DNA of 7,796 nucleotides, from the NCBI GenBank assembly GCA_007133875.1, contig SLLW01000185.1, positions 1-7,796 on the forward strand, in the 5' to 3' direction. The notes under the pieces are model-generated. The model saw only the letters and a program-made list of their open reading frames with translations, had not been told where the DNA came from and searched no databases. The translations under genes and the position numbers were made by a program. Positions 1-6,995 of the stretch are shown here, piece after piece. The DNA comes from Balneolales bacterium. GTDB taxonomy: Bacteria; Bacteroidota; Rhodothermia; Balneolales; Natronogracilivirgulaceae. Position 1 is the first letter of the stretch, and every line of letters starts with the position of its first letter.

Positions 1-780
1 ACGGCCGACCGTGGCGGTGAACTGCCCAGGGTTTCCACCACCGATCTGCTCCCCGAATATGCGGCTGCGGCATCGGCTCTTGAACCGGGCGAAATTTCCG
101 AAATCGTTGACACTCCCCAGGGCTTCCATGTCATTCGGCTGAACGAGCGTAGCGGACAAATGATATCCACCCATCACATACTGATCTCTGTTGATGAAGA
201 AGAACTTGATGAAGCGTATGCCATTGACAAACTCAATGCCCTCAGGGACAGTATCGTAAATCATGACAAAACCTTCGCTGAAATGGCCCGGCGCCACTCT
301 GAAGATCCCAATACCGCTCCTGCAGGCGGCCGACTGATGAACCCTCAGACAGGCCAGCGACAAATTCCGATAAATGAACTGGATCCATCCCTGTATGAAA
401 TTGTATCCGCCCTGGAAATCGGAGAAATTTCGGAACCCCGCCCATACCAATACGGGGAAGATGAGAAACGTGCCTTCCGCATTGTGAAACTCAATAACCG
501 AATAGAAGAACATGTGGCAAATCTGGAACAGGACTACCAGCTCATACGCAGTTATGCACTTCAGGATAAAAGGCAGGAAGTGATAACAAACTGGATTGAG
601 CGATTGCGTGATGAGATGTATGTGGAATACCGGATACCGATTCCCGAACTGGATCCTGAAGATGCCCCGGATCAACTTATGCCGGAAATTCCTGCACAAG
701 AGGCACCAACACCCGATCAGGATCAGCCACGACCGGACCCGGATCCTCCACCACAACCTCAGCCTGTGCCGGGTTCATAG
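1..780 (+). CDS. Periplasmic parvulin-type peptidyl-prolyl isomerase, SurA/PpiC-like (5' end outside window)
   Basis: The frame is open from base 1, so the gene begins upstream; the ATG at 160 is internal. About 259 residues are visible. Residues 1-50 look like the end of one parvulin domain (DRGGELPR, then LEPGEISEIVDTPQGFHVIRL, a typical PpiC ending split here by its P-G-E and G-F-H-V-I motifs). Residues 55-167 look like a second parvulin domain: it opens with THHILI, has FAEMARRHSEDP and a GG turn, and ends with IGEISEP and FRIVKLNNR. A helical stretch follows (about 168-213), then a tail from about 214 dominated by Pro, Asp, Glu and Gln. The family isomerises prolyl bonds and, as SurA, escorts outer-membrane proteins through the periplasm; two parvulin domains fit SurA. 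The signal peptide and N-terminal chaperone domain would lie upstream and cannot be seen. The stop lies 79 bases before the MoxR gene, on the same strand, so the two may be co-transcribed. PrsA- or PpiD-like proteins are alternatives. Confidence 0.5.
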   Translation, partial: TADRGGELPRVSTTDLLPEYAAAASALEPGEISEIVDTPQGFHVIRLNERSGQMISTHHILISVDEEELDEAYAIDKLNALRDSIVNHDKTFAEMARRHSEDPNTAPAGGRLMNPQTGQRQIPINELDPSLYEIVSALEIGEISEPRPYQYGEDEKRAFRIVKLNNRIEEHVANLEQDYQLIRSYALQDKRQEVITNWIERLRDEMYVEYRIPIPELDPEDAPDQLMPEIPAQEAPTPDQDQPRPDPDPPPQPQPVPGS

Positions 781-859
781 CCAACGAATTATGATGGACC
801 TCCCCAGCCATCCCCTGAAACAGCAACCGATCACGAGAACCGATTAGCAGAATCATTCT

Positions 860-1858
860 ATGTCAAAAGAACCCACGTTCAGCAAGGTAGAAACTGCTGA
901 AGCTTTTACGCGCCATTTTCAAACGCTCCGTGAAGAAATCGCAAAAATCGTGGTCGGGCAGGACGATATCGTCGAACAACTGCTCATAAGCCTGTTTTCC
1001 AAAGGCCATTGCATTCTTGTTGGTGTTCCGGGCCTGGCCAAGACCCTGCTCATCCGTACCCTGTCGGAGAGTCTCAGCCTCTCTTTCAATCGCATCCAGT
1101 TTACACTGGACCTGATGCCCGGAGATATTACCGGAACCGAAATTATCGAGGAAGATCCCGCTACCGGGAAAAAGCACTTTCGTTTCATTCACGGACCGCT
1201 TTTTGCAAACATCATCCTTGCTGATGAAATCAACCGGACACCGCCGAAAACCCAGGCAGCACTGCTTGAATCGATGCAGGAGTACCATGTTACGGCAGGC
1301 GGGCATCGCCACGATTTGGAAACACCGTTTTTTGTGCTGGCTACCCAGAACCCGATAGAGCAGGAAGGAACTTATCCGCTGCCAGAGGCGCAGCTGGATC
1401 GTTTCATGTTCAATCTTTGGCTCGATTATCCGGCGTTTCAGGAAGAACTGGACATCGTCAGCCAAACCACCGCCCCGCGCAAGGTCGATATCAAACCGGT
1501 ACTTGATGCCAACCAAATCCTGACATACCAGCAATTGGTCCGGGAAGTTCCGGTACCCCAAAGTGTACTCGAATATGCGGTAAAACTGGTCTCCATGACC
1601 CGGCCCAACACCCATGACGCTCCGGATTTTGTGAACAAATATATGAGCTGGGGGGCGGGACCCAGAGCATCCCAGTATCTTATTATTGGCGGCAAAGCCC
1701 GCGCATTGGCACACGGCCGGTATAATGTGACCGAAGAAGACATCCGCAAACTCTCCATCCCCGTACTCCGACACCGTATCGTTACCAATTATGCAGCCGA
1801 AGCGGAAGGATATACCACCGTTTCGCTGATTGAGCGCCTGCTCGATCATAGTGGCTGA
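860..1858 (+). CDS. MoxR-family AAA+ ATPase
   Basis: This is a complete 332-residue protein, the usual MoxR length. Visible motifs in order are VVGQDDIVEQ (31-40, the start of the AAA_3 core), Walker A GVPGLAKT (55-62), Walker B IILADEINR (118-126), sensor 1 ATQNP (161-165), EAQLDRF with a likely arginine finger at R181, and sensor 2 GAGPRAS (265-271) in the C-terminal lid domain. All catalytic residues look intact. MoxR ATPases are cytosolic hexameric chaperone-like machines that work with VWA-domain partners, for example in cofactor or metal insertion and envelope stress tolerance; the client here is unknown. The next gene, 37 bases downstream, encodes a membrane VWA protein and is the obvious partner. 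The ATG at 860 is the natural start, because the core motif follows at the usual distance; it has no clear ribosome binding site. The 328-residue antisense frame across this gene is a coding shadow. Confidence 0.5.
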   Translation: MSKEPTFSKVETAEAFTRHFQTLREEIAKIVVGQDDIVEQLLISLFSKGHCILVGVPGLAKTLLIRTLSESLSLSFNRIQFTLDLMPGDITGTEIIEEDPATGKKHFRFIHGPLFANIILADEINRTPPKTQAALLESMQEYHVTAGGHRHDLETPFFVLATQNPIEQEGTYPLPEAQLDRFMFNLWLDYPAFQEELDIVSQTTAPRKVDIKPVLDANQILTYQQLVREVPVPQSVLEYAVKLVSMTRPNTHDAPDFVNKYMSWGAGPRASQYLIIGGKARALAHGRYNVTEEDIRKLSIPVLRHRIVTNYAAEAEGYTTVSLIERLLDHSG

Positions 1859-1895
1859 ACATAGTACAACAGGCTGCCGGGCGGCATGATACCCT

Positions 1896-4034
1896 ATGGA
1901 TATTCATTTTGAAGGTTTTCAGCAATCCATTTCCCTTTTCTGGGTCGTTCTGCTCCTGCTGGGTGCAATGGGTCTCTCCTACTGGACGTATCGCCATGTA
2001 GAGGGTCTCACGCCGCTCTATCGCAGACTGCTGACAACACTGCGGGCATTATCGTTTATCATCCTTCTCCTGCTGCTTCTCAACCCGGTGATTGCCCTTC
2101 GTGAAAATATCACCCATCCCGTACGGATTGCACTCTTGCTTGATAACAGCCAAAGCGTAACTGTCGAAAAAGGAGATTACAGCGGAACCGATAGCTATGA
2201 GTCGGTTATCGGGCAGCTAATGCCCGGTAATGAGGAGCGGTTCGCCAATCTGGTTATTGAGCCTTACGCCTTTGATTCCGAACTTTTTCCTCTTGAATCA
2301 TCGCTTGACCTGGATTATGAAGGTACCCGAACGGATATCGATCAGGCACTTGCCGAATTCATGGACATTATGGAGCGGGAGGAAACGATCATCCTGGTGA
2401 GCGACGGAATTGTCACATCCGGGCGTGACCCTTCATCCATCGCTTCCCGCATGCCGGTTCCCATTTTTACAATTGGCATCGGTGATACGGCCCGGCATAA
2501 TGATATCGTAGTACAGCGCGTTTCAAACAATCCCACCGCATCACTCAACAGTACACTCACCGTAGAAGCCTCCATTCTTAACGAGGGATTTCCCGATCAG
2601 GATATAGAGGTCCAGCTCCGGCGTAATGATGAGGTTTTGCACGATACCACAATCCGGTCATCGGAATCGCGGTCGGTTCAGCAAGTTCGTTTTGATCTTG
2701 CACTGGAAGAGGAAGGACTTCAGCAGTACCAGATTCATGTGCCTGAAATTGAAGGGGAATGGACGACAGAAAATAACACCCGGTATTTTTCGGTTGATGT
2801 CCGAGACGACCGGATTCGCGTATTACACCTGGCTTACGGAATCCATCCCGATGTCCGCAATATTCGCCATTTTCTTCGGGAGGATCAACAAATTTCACTG
2901 GAGAGCCGGACATGGATATCACATGACCGGTATGTCGAGGGAGATCTGCCGGATCGTCCCGACACCCTTGACCTGGTAATTCTGCAAGGATTCCCACATG
3001 TTGATCTTCCTTCTGACGAGGCTTCTGCCGTTTCGGACCGGTTCGGTGACAATGCATTGATGATCATGGGAATGGCCGGTCAGGATGTCACCCGCCTGTC
3101 GTCTCTGTTTCCGGGTTTGATGCCGCTTCAATTTGAATCGGATCACGCCTGGTACGAAACCCGGTTCGATCTGTCATCGGACCAGAGCAGCCATGCCATT
3201 TTGGATTTTGAACTGCCGGATGATCTGCGCATGAACCCGGTGATGGGAGGCATCCGCCACGTTTCACCCAATTCGGGAGCTCACGTATTGCTCCACAGTG
3301 TCTATCGTGGCAACGTGACCGATGCTCCGCTGCTGGCGGTCCGTTCCATCGGTGACCGCCATGTTTCACATCTTCACGGATTCGGGTTTTACAGATGGGC
3401 TCAAAGTACCCGGGATGAGAACCGTATTTTCTGGGAAAATCTGCTCAATAACATTGTTAAATGGACCGCCGCGTCACCGGATGAAGAGTTGCTGGAACTT
3501 AGCCCTGCCGACCCGGTTTTCCAGATCGGCGAACCTGTACTCATTAATGCTTTTTTGAGAAATGAAGCAGGAGACCCGGAAACCAATGGTGTTATTGAAC
3601 TGGAATTGGAGAGCGATAATACCGAAGCCCGCAGGTATGTTATGAGCAATGAGGGGGGCGGGCGATACCAGTTGGAGATTGACAATCTTCCGGAGGGGAC
3701 CTACCACTACCAGGGCTCAGCGAGCCGGGGTGATCGCGAAATCGACAACCGCAGCGGGCAGTTTGTTATTGGCGGAGTGAACCGTGAATTTCTGAATACC
3801 GTCCGTGACAACGAACTGCTGGAGCAGTTGGCCCGGCTGTCCGGTGGTGTCTTTCTTCCACATGACCGGGCCGGAGAGCTGCTTGATATGCTTGAAGATC
3901 AGCTCGGGTTTGATGAGCGGGTGGAGACCGTTTCCCAATCGTTTGCACTTCACCGCCATCCGTTCTGGTTCATCCTGCTCATTGTTCTCCTCACCTTGGA
4001 GTGGTCCATCAGGAAGTACAGGACTCTGGCTTAG
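1896..4034 (+). CDS. Membrane-anchored VWA-domain protein, BatA-like partner of MoxR
   Basis: The protein has 712 residues. Two hydrophobic helices (about 11-30 and 51-66) flank a basic loop containing R33, R43, R44 and R50. A VWA domain follows (about 76-200) with a complete DxSxS metal site, DNSQS at 83-87, the GTRTD threonines at 144/146 and the SDG aspartate D170. Residues 205-302 read as a beta-sandwich resembling CARDB. Residues 307-520 begin with IRVLHLAYG and contain DLVILQGFPH, which resembles a class I glutamine-amidotransferase-like fold without an obvious catalytic cysteine. Residues 530-625 look like a further beta-sandwich. One last helix (689-705) precedes a basic tail, RKYRTLA. 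By the positive-inside rule the large central part should face the periplasm. VWA partners of MoxR bind metal and proteins through the DxSxS site; the exact role here is unknown. The ATG has no Shine-Dalgarno sequence but is well placed before the first helix. The domain calls after the VWA domain rest on pattern recognition only. Confidence 0.5.
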   Translation: MDIHFEGFQQSISLFWVVLLLLGAMGLSYWTYRHVEGLTPLYRRLLTTLRALSFIILLLLLLNPVIALRENITHPVRIALLLDNSQSVTVEKGDYSGTDSYESVIGQLMPGNEERFANLVIEPYAFDSELFPLESSLDLDYEGTRTDIDQALAEFMDIMEREETIILVSDGIVTSGRDPSSIASRMPVPIFTIGIGDTARHNDIVVQRVSNNPTASLNSTLTVEASILNEGFPDQDIEVQLRRNDEVLHDTTIRSSESRSVQQVRFDLALEEEGLQQYQIHVPEIEGEWTTENNTRYFSVDVRDDRIRVLHLAYGIHPDVRNIRHFLREDQQISLESRTWISHDRYVEGDLPDRPDTLDLVILQGFPHVDLPSDEASAVSDRFGDNALMIMGMAGQDVTRLSSLFPGLMPLQFESDHAWYETRFDLSSDQSSHAILDFELPDDLRMNPVMGGIRHVSPNSGAHVLLHSVYRGNVTDAPLLAVRSIGDRHVSHLHGFGFYRWAQSTRDENRIFWENLLNNIVKWTAASPDEELLELSPADPVFQIGEPVLINAFLRNEAGDPETNGVIELELESDNTEARRYVMSNEGGGRYQLEIDNLPEGTYHYQGSASRGDREIDNRSGQFVIGGVNREFLNTVRDNELLEQLARLSGGVFLPHDRAGELLDMLEDQLGFDERVETVSQSFALHRHPFWFILLIVLLTLEWSIRKYRTLA

Positions 4035-4070
4035 CATCCACTCTTTATCCAAGTGGCAAAATGCGATGTT
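4035..4070. other. Convergent intergenic gap
   Basis: These 36 bases separate the stop of the VWA gene from the stop of the PLD gene. The only structure seen is a weak 5-bp stem (CCACT at 4038-4042 with AGTGG at 4052-4056) without a T-run on either strand. It is not a convincing terminator, so the two convergent transcripts may run into each other's 3' ends. Confidence 0.5.
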
Positions 4071-5381
4071 TTACAGATAGGTGCCCAAAACTTTTGCAAT
4101 AAACCAGCCGTAAGCTTTTTGCCAGGTTGATCGGTTTTCCCACTCTTCAAGAGTTATCTGAACCGATTTGTCAAGGTCATCATCAAAATATGCCGCCATT
4201 TCACGTCCAAACTCCCCGTCAAGAATATTGATATTTGCCTCATCATTGATGCGAAAGGAGCGGTTGTCAAAGTTTGTGGAACCTATAGATACATAATAGT
4301 CATCGATGATCATCATTTTTGCGTGGTAGAATACCGGTTGATATTCATACATTTCAATTCCGGCTGCCAGCAGGTCCCCCCAGAGTGTGTATGAGGCTGC
4401 CCGAACATAATCCTTGTCAGTCTCCTCAGCCGGGGTCAGAATCTGAATATTCACATTGCGATTTGCGGCATCAACGAGGGCCTCCAGGAAGCCGTCATCC
4501 GGAAAAAAATAGGGTGTTCCCATGCGAATGGATTCATCCGCCGAAGCTATTGCGTAAATCAGCATCTTCCGGACATTCATCTTCCCTTCCATTGGATTGC
4601 TAGAAGTAGCCTGCATGGCCAGGGTACCGGTTGTATCCGGAACAGGATAATATCTGCTGCCGGTCAGCAGACCACCACTGGCAAGGACCCTGTTTTGGGA
4701 AAACATTCCCTGCATATGATTGACTATGGGTCCGGTGATTCTGAAGTGATAATCTTTATACTGGCTTTGCTCTGGACCGGAAACCCAGGGGTCAGCAGTA
4801 TTGTATCCGCCGGTGTAGCCCACTTTTCCATCCACAACCAGCAGTTTTCGGTGTGTCCTGTGGTTAAGTCTGGACAATTGATACCAGGAAGGTTTACGCC
4901 ACCTGATCACTTCCACACCGGCATTTTCCATGGTATCAAACTGTTCGGAAGTAGCATCACCCGAACCAATGAAATCTGCTATAAAATGGGTATAGACCCC
5001 TCTTTCTGATGCATCAGCCAGGGCTTGTGCCATAGGAGTAGCCACATTTGAGCCAAAAAACACATAGGTCTCCTTTGTGATGCTTTTTTCAGCCAATGCA
5101 ATATCATCCTGCATGGTGCCAAAGACCTCCTCTCCCTGGGTTAAAACCCGGATGTCATTTCCATACACCCATTGACTCCCGGAAAAAATACCGCTTTCGA
5201 CTTTAAACTCCGGATCAATCACTGAATACTCACTATGAATGGGTGTTGTAACCCGGATATTAACGGGGTTGGCATTGAATATCAGAACCGTAACGATCAG
5301 ATAGAGTGCAAGGAGTACCACAGCACCCGTTATGATCATTTTCAGGTTGATCTTAAAATATTTATCCCTGGATGATGTCAT
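4071..5381 (-). CDS. Membrane-anchored phospholipase D-superfamily enzyme, cardiolipin synthase-like
   Basis: This 436-residue protein has a basic N-terminus (MTSSRDKYFK), one hydrophobic helix (about 15-36) and two PLD catalytic motifs. HKD1 has H177, K179 and D184 followed by GGYN (191-194). HKD2 has H353, K355 and D360 followed by GSTN (367-370) and FDNRSF, a signature of bacterial cardiolipin synthases. Between them, HFRITGP (212-218) and TPYFFPD (289-295) also match that family. Cardiolipin synthases of this type join two phosphatidylglycerols, or PG and another phospholipid, in the inner membrane. The usual ClsA form has two N-terminal helices; here there is one, and the basic N-terminus suggests the catalytic part lies outside the cytoplasm. 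Other PLD-type transferases or hydrolases remain possible, so no gene symbol is given. The gene converges on the VWA gene with 36 bases between stops. The ATG has no Shine-Dalgarno sequence; a candidate promoter lies about 85 bases upstream. Confidence 0.5.
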   Translation of the reverse strand: MTSSRDKYFKINLKMIITGAVVLLALYLIVTVLIFNANPVNIRVTTPIHSEYSVIDPEFKVESGIFSGSQWVYGNDIRVLTQGEEVFGTMQDDIALAEKSITKETYVFFGSNVATPMAQALADASERGVYTHFIADFIGSGDATSEQFDTMENAGVEVIRWRKPSWYQLSRLNHRTHRKLLVVDGKVGYTGGYNTADPWVSGPEQSQYKDYHFRITGPIVNHMQGMFSQNRVLASGGLLTGSRYYPVPDTTGTLAMQATSSNPMEGKMNVRKMLIYAIASADESIRMGTPYFFPDDGFLEALVDAANRNVNIQILTPAEETDKDYVRAASYTLWGDLLAAGIEMYEYQPVFYHAKMMIIDDYYVSIGSTNFDNRSFRINDEANINILDGEFGREMAAYFDDDLDKSVQITLEEWENRSTWQKAYGWFIAKVLGTYL

Positions 5382-5465
5382 AGTTCAATCTACATATCGT
5401 TCGAAACGCTAGTTTCCGTTATTCAGAGATGTAAGGATGGCAAATATTCACTTCATAATACGTGT

Positions 5466-5493
5466 AATATAGCACACAAATCCAACTTACAAA
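5466..5493 (-). promoter_or_regulatory. Candidate promoter of the PLD/cardiolipin synthase-like gene
   Basis: Read on the minus strand, TATATT (5471-5466) matches the -10 consensus at five of six bases and is preceded by TGC, giving an extended -10 form. A poor -35 match, TTTGTA (5493-5488), sits 16 bases upstream. The predicted start of transcription would leave a leader of roughly 75-80 bases before the ATG at 5381. In Bacteroidota-type organisms the promoter consensus differs (TTTG and TAnnTTTG), so this is only a candidate. Confidence 0.3.
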
Positions 5494-5550
5494 GCGGGAT
5501 CGGTGAAGCGGGAAAATAAATACAATAGTTTTGTCCGGGAAATATGCTTC

Positions 5551-5571
5551 CTCCTGTCAGGTGCACAGGAG
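5551..5571. repeat. Stem-loop, 7-bp perfect inverted repeat
   Basis: CTCCTGT (5551-5557) pairs with ACAGGAG (5565-5571) around a 7-base loop. Read on the minus strand, the right arm runs into AGGAGG, a perfect Shine-Dalgarno-like string, but no start codon follows at a suitable distance. It lies past the terminator of the coiled-coil gene and upstream of the PLD gene promoter. Its role is unknown. Confidence 0.5.
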
Positions 5572-5591
5572 ACTTTTCCTCCCAAGTGAAT

Positions 5592-5607
5592 GCGCCCTGC
5601 CGGGCGC
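5592..5607. repeat. GC-rich stem-loop, 6-bp perfect inverted repeat
   Basis: GCGCCC (5592-5597) and GGGCGC (5602-5607) form a perfect GC stem around the tetraloop TGCC. No T-run follows directly on either strand, so it is not a standard terminator on its own. On the minus strand it lies just after the T-run of the terminator at 5613-5648, where it could only act on read-through transcripts. Confidence 0.5.
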
Positions 5608-5612
5608 TCCAT

Positions 5613-5648
5613 AAAAAAAGCCGAACCCGAGAATTCGGATCCGGCTTT
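5613..5648 (-). terminator. Rho-independent terminator of the coiled-coil gene
   Basis: On the minus strand, AAAGCCG (5648-5642) pairs with CGGCTTT (5623-5617). After a 3x3 internal loop a second helix forms between CCGA and TCGG around a 4-base loop. The stem is followed by an unbroken run of seven T (5619-5613). It lies about 65 bases after the stop of the coiled-coil gene and should separate that operon from the PLD gene. The T-run orientation assigns it to the minus strand. Confidence 0.88.
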
Positions 5649-5713
5649 CCATTAAAATATTGCCCTGCAAAAGTACCGGAGACGTTAGAAACCGGCCACT
5701 CTACGACAAATTT

Positions 5714-6958
5714 CTATTTCGTACTTCTTTCTCTCAGCCAGAGTCCCAGAAGAACCAGGGCGATGACGATTGCCAGTCCAAGGAAAATCAGGGTTGTGTA
5801 AGAAGTCGGCTGGGCATAGAGATTCCACTCGCTAATTTTTTCGTCAATCGTGTTGAAGTTGTCGTACGTCATCAGATTTGCCGAAATGAGATACTCTTGC
5901 CAGCGTGGTTTGACATCATTAAACCAGAGATCGGTAAAATTCTGGTATCTTGCAAGCTCTTCATCCCCGCCGTTTTCTTCCGCACGGGCGATTGCTTCAT
6001 CGAGATAGTTGTTCAGGGAAGTATAGAACTCCAGAGAGTTGTTGAAAGGAGCCAACTCGATGTTATTCTGCTCAAAGGCATCAGCCAGGGTGGTCCATGC
6101 GGCGTCGTCAATCAGCATTTCCCATTGATCGATTTTTTCAACGATGTCGGTAAGGCGTTCCTGACGATTGGTTTCGGACACATAGATCTCGGCGAGATCG
6201 TGCCCCATGTTGCCCCACATCCGGTCAAATTCTACCTGTACACTGTACAGTTTCAGGAAGTCTTCGGTGCTGAGTTCCGTATGGGTATTGAGGAAGTCGA
6301 TATTGTTGTCAACAACGGACTCGATATATCCGAATACATTTTGAGCATCGATTTCAAGAGCAAGTCCACGGCGCTCACCGGGGGAAAGTGACTCAAGGTC
6401 AACATTTTCGTAGGCGACAAACGTGGAGTCAACCATCTGAATGATGAAAGAATCACGCTGATCCAGTTCCTGACGCAGGCGGCGAGCCTGGGCTGCATTG
6501 GCATCCCGTGACCGGCGCATGGCACTCAGCTCATTATTCAGCGAGTCTGCTTTTTCCTGGTACCGTGTAGCATCAGTCGTGAGTTCACTGATTCGTTCTT
6601 CCAGGACCACGATGGTATCACCAGATTCGTGAATTTGCGAAATGCGGACGCTTGTAACTTCTGCAAGTTCGCGCAGATTTGTGATGCGGCCATCGAAGGT
6701 TTCCGGATAGAGTACACGATCCAGTAATTGCTGATGGTCGCTATAGCGCTCCTGCATATCGATTACAGCCTCATACAGTGAGTCTGCTGCATCTGTAGTT
6801 TCAATGCTTTTTAAAGCATCGAGAACTTCAGCATGATCCTGATCGAAATTCTGTTTGATCTGAAAATCCGACTGGGCCTGCGCATGTACTTGAGTGGTTA
6901 TACCCATAGCAAGTACGAGCAGTGCGGCCAGTACAGTTTTAAAATTTAGCTTTTCCAT
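5714..6958 (-). CDS. Periplasmic coiled-coil protein with signal peptide and C-terminal membrane anchor, function unknown
   Basis: I do not recognise a family. Starting at the ATG at 6958 the protein has 414 residues; an in-frame GTG four codons earlier (6970) is possible but gives a less typical signal peptide, and AAAAGAACA lies just before the ATG. Residues 1-26 form a Sec signal peptide ending in VHA before QAQSDF. Residues about 111-173 form a long charged helix with heptad-like spacing (LEERISELT, ADSLNNELSAMRR, ARRLRQELDQRD), a probable coiled coil. Residues 180-380 are helical and tryptophan-rich. Residues 390-407 (LIFLGLAIVIALVLLGLW) form one hydrophobic helix, followed by the basic tail LRERSTK, so the bulk should sit in the periplasm with the C-terminus in the cytoplasm. 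The upstream lipoprotein gene ends 37 bases away and is probably in the same operon; a strong terminator follows. A structural or tethering role in the envelope is a guess. Confidence 0.85.
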   Translation of the reverse strand: MEKLNFKTVLAALLVLAMGITTQVHAQAQSDFQIKQNFDQDHAEVLDALKSIETTDAADSLYEAVIDMQERYSDHQQLLDRVLYPETFDGRITNLRELAEVTSVRISQIHESGDTIVVLEERISELTTDATRYQEKADSLNNELSAMRRSRDANAAQARRLRQELDQRDSFIIQMVDSTFVAYENVDLESLSPGERRGLALEIDAQNVFGYIESVVDNNIDFLNTHTELSTEDFLKLYSVQVEFDRMWGNMGHDLAEIYVSETNRQERLTDIVEKIDQWEMLIDDAAWTTLADAFEQNNIELAPFNNSLEFYTSLNNYLDEAIARAEENGGDEELARYQNFTDLWFNDVKPRWQEYLISANLMTYDNFNTIDEKISEWNLYAQPTSYTTLIFLGLAIVIALVLLGLWLRERSTK

Positions 6959-6995
6959 TGTTCTTTTCACTTAATCGTAGCTTTATAATTTCGGT

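Larger units (their letters stand above)
5382..5713. other. 332-base intergenic region with promoter and hairpins
   Basis: No credible gene is seen. From left to right on the plus strand it holds the leader and candidate promoter of the PLD gene (5382-5493), three consecutive stem-loops (5551-5571, 5592-5607, 5617-5648), the last of which is an intrinsic terminator for the coiled-coil gene, and the 3' untranslated stretch of that gene (5649-5713). The open frame that runs through this stretch on the plus strand continues antisense into the coiled-coil gene and has no family resemblance. Confidence 0.6.

Noticed and set aside
863..1849. Long 328-codon open frame on the minus strand opposite the MoxR gene
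   Set aside because: It lies entirely antisense to a gene with every AAA+ motif intact, and its translation shows no recognisable domain or plausible composition. It is a codon-bias shadow.
4695..5009. 104-codon plus-strand open frame inside the PLD gene
   Set aside because: It is antisense to the first catalytic half of the PLD protein, with no family resemblance and no start context.
4071..5381. Possible defence-type PLD nuclease
   Set aside because: The second HKD motif with FDNRSF, the RITGP segment and the N-terminal membrane helix point to a phospholipid enzyme, and no defence partner gene is nearby.
5660..6391. 243-codon plus-strand open frame overlapping the coiled-coil gene
   Set aside because: It is antisense to a gene with a signal peptide, coiled coil and membrane anchor, and its product resembles no known protein. 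Its start lies in the 3' untranslated region of that gene.
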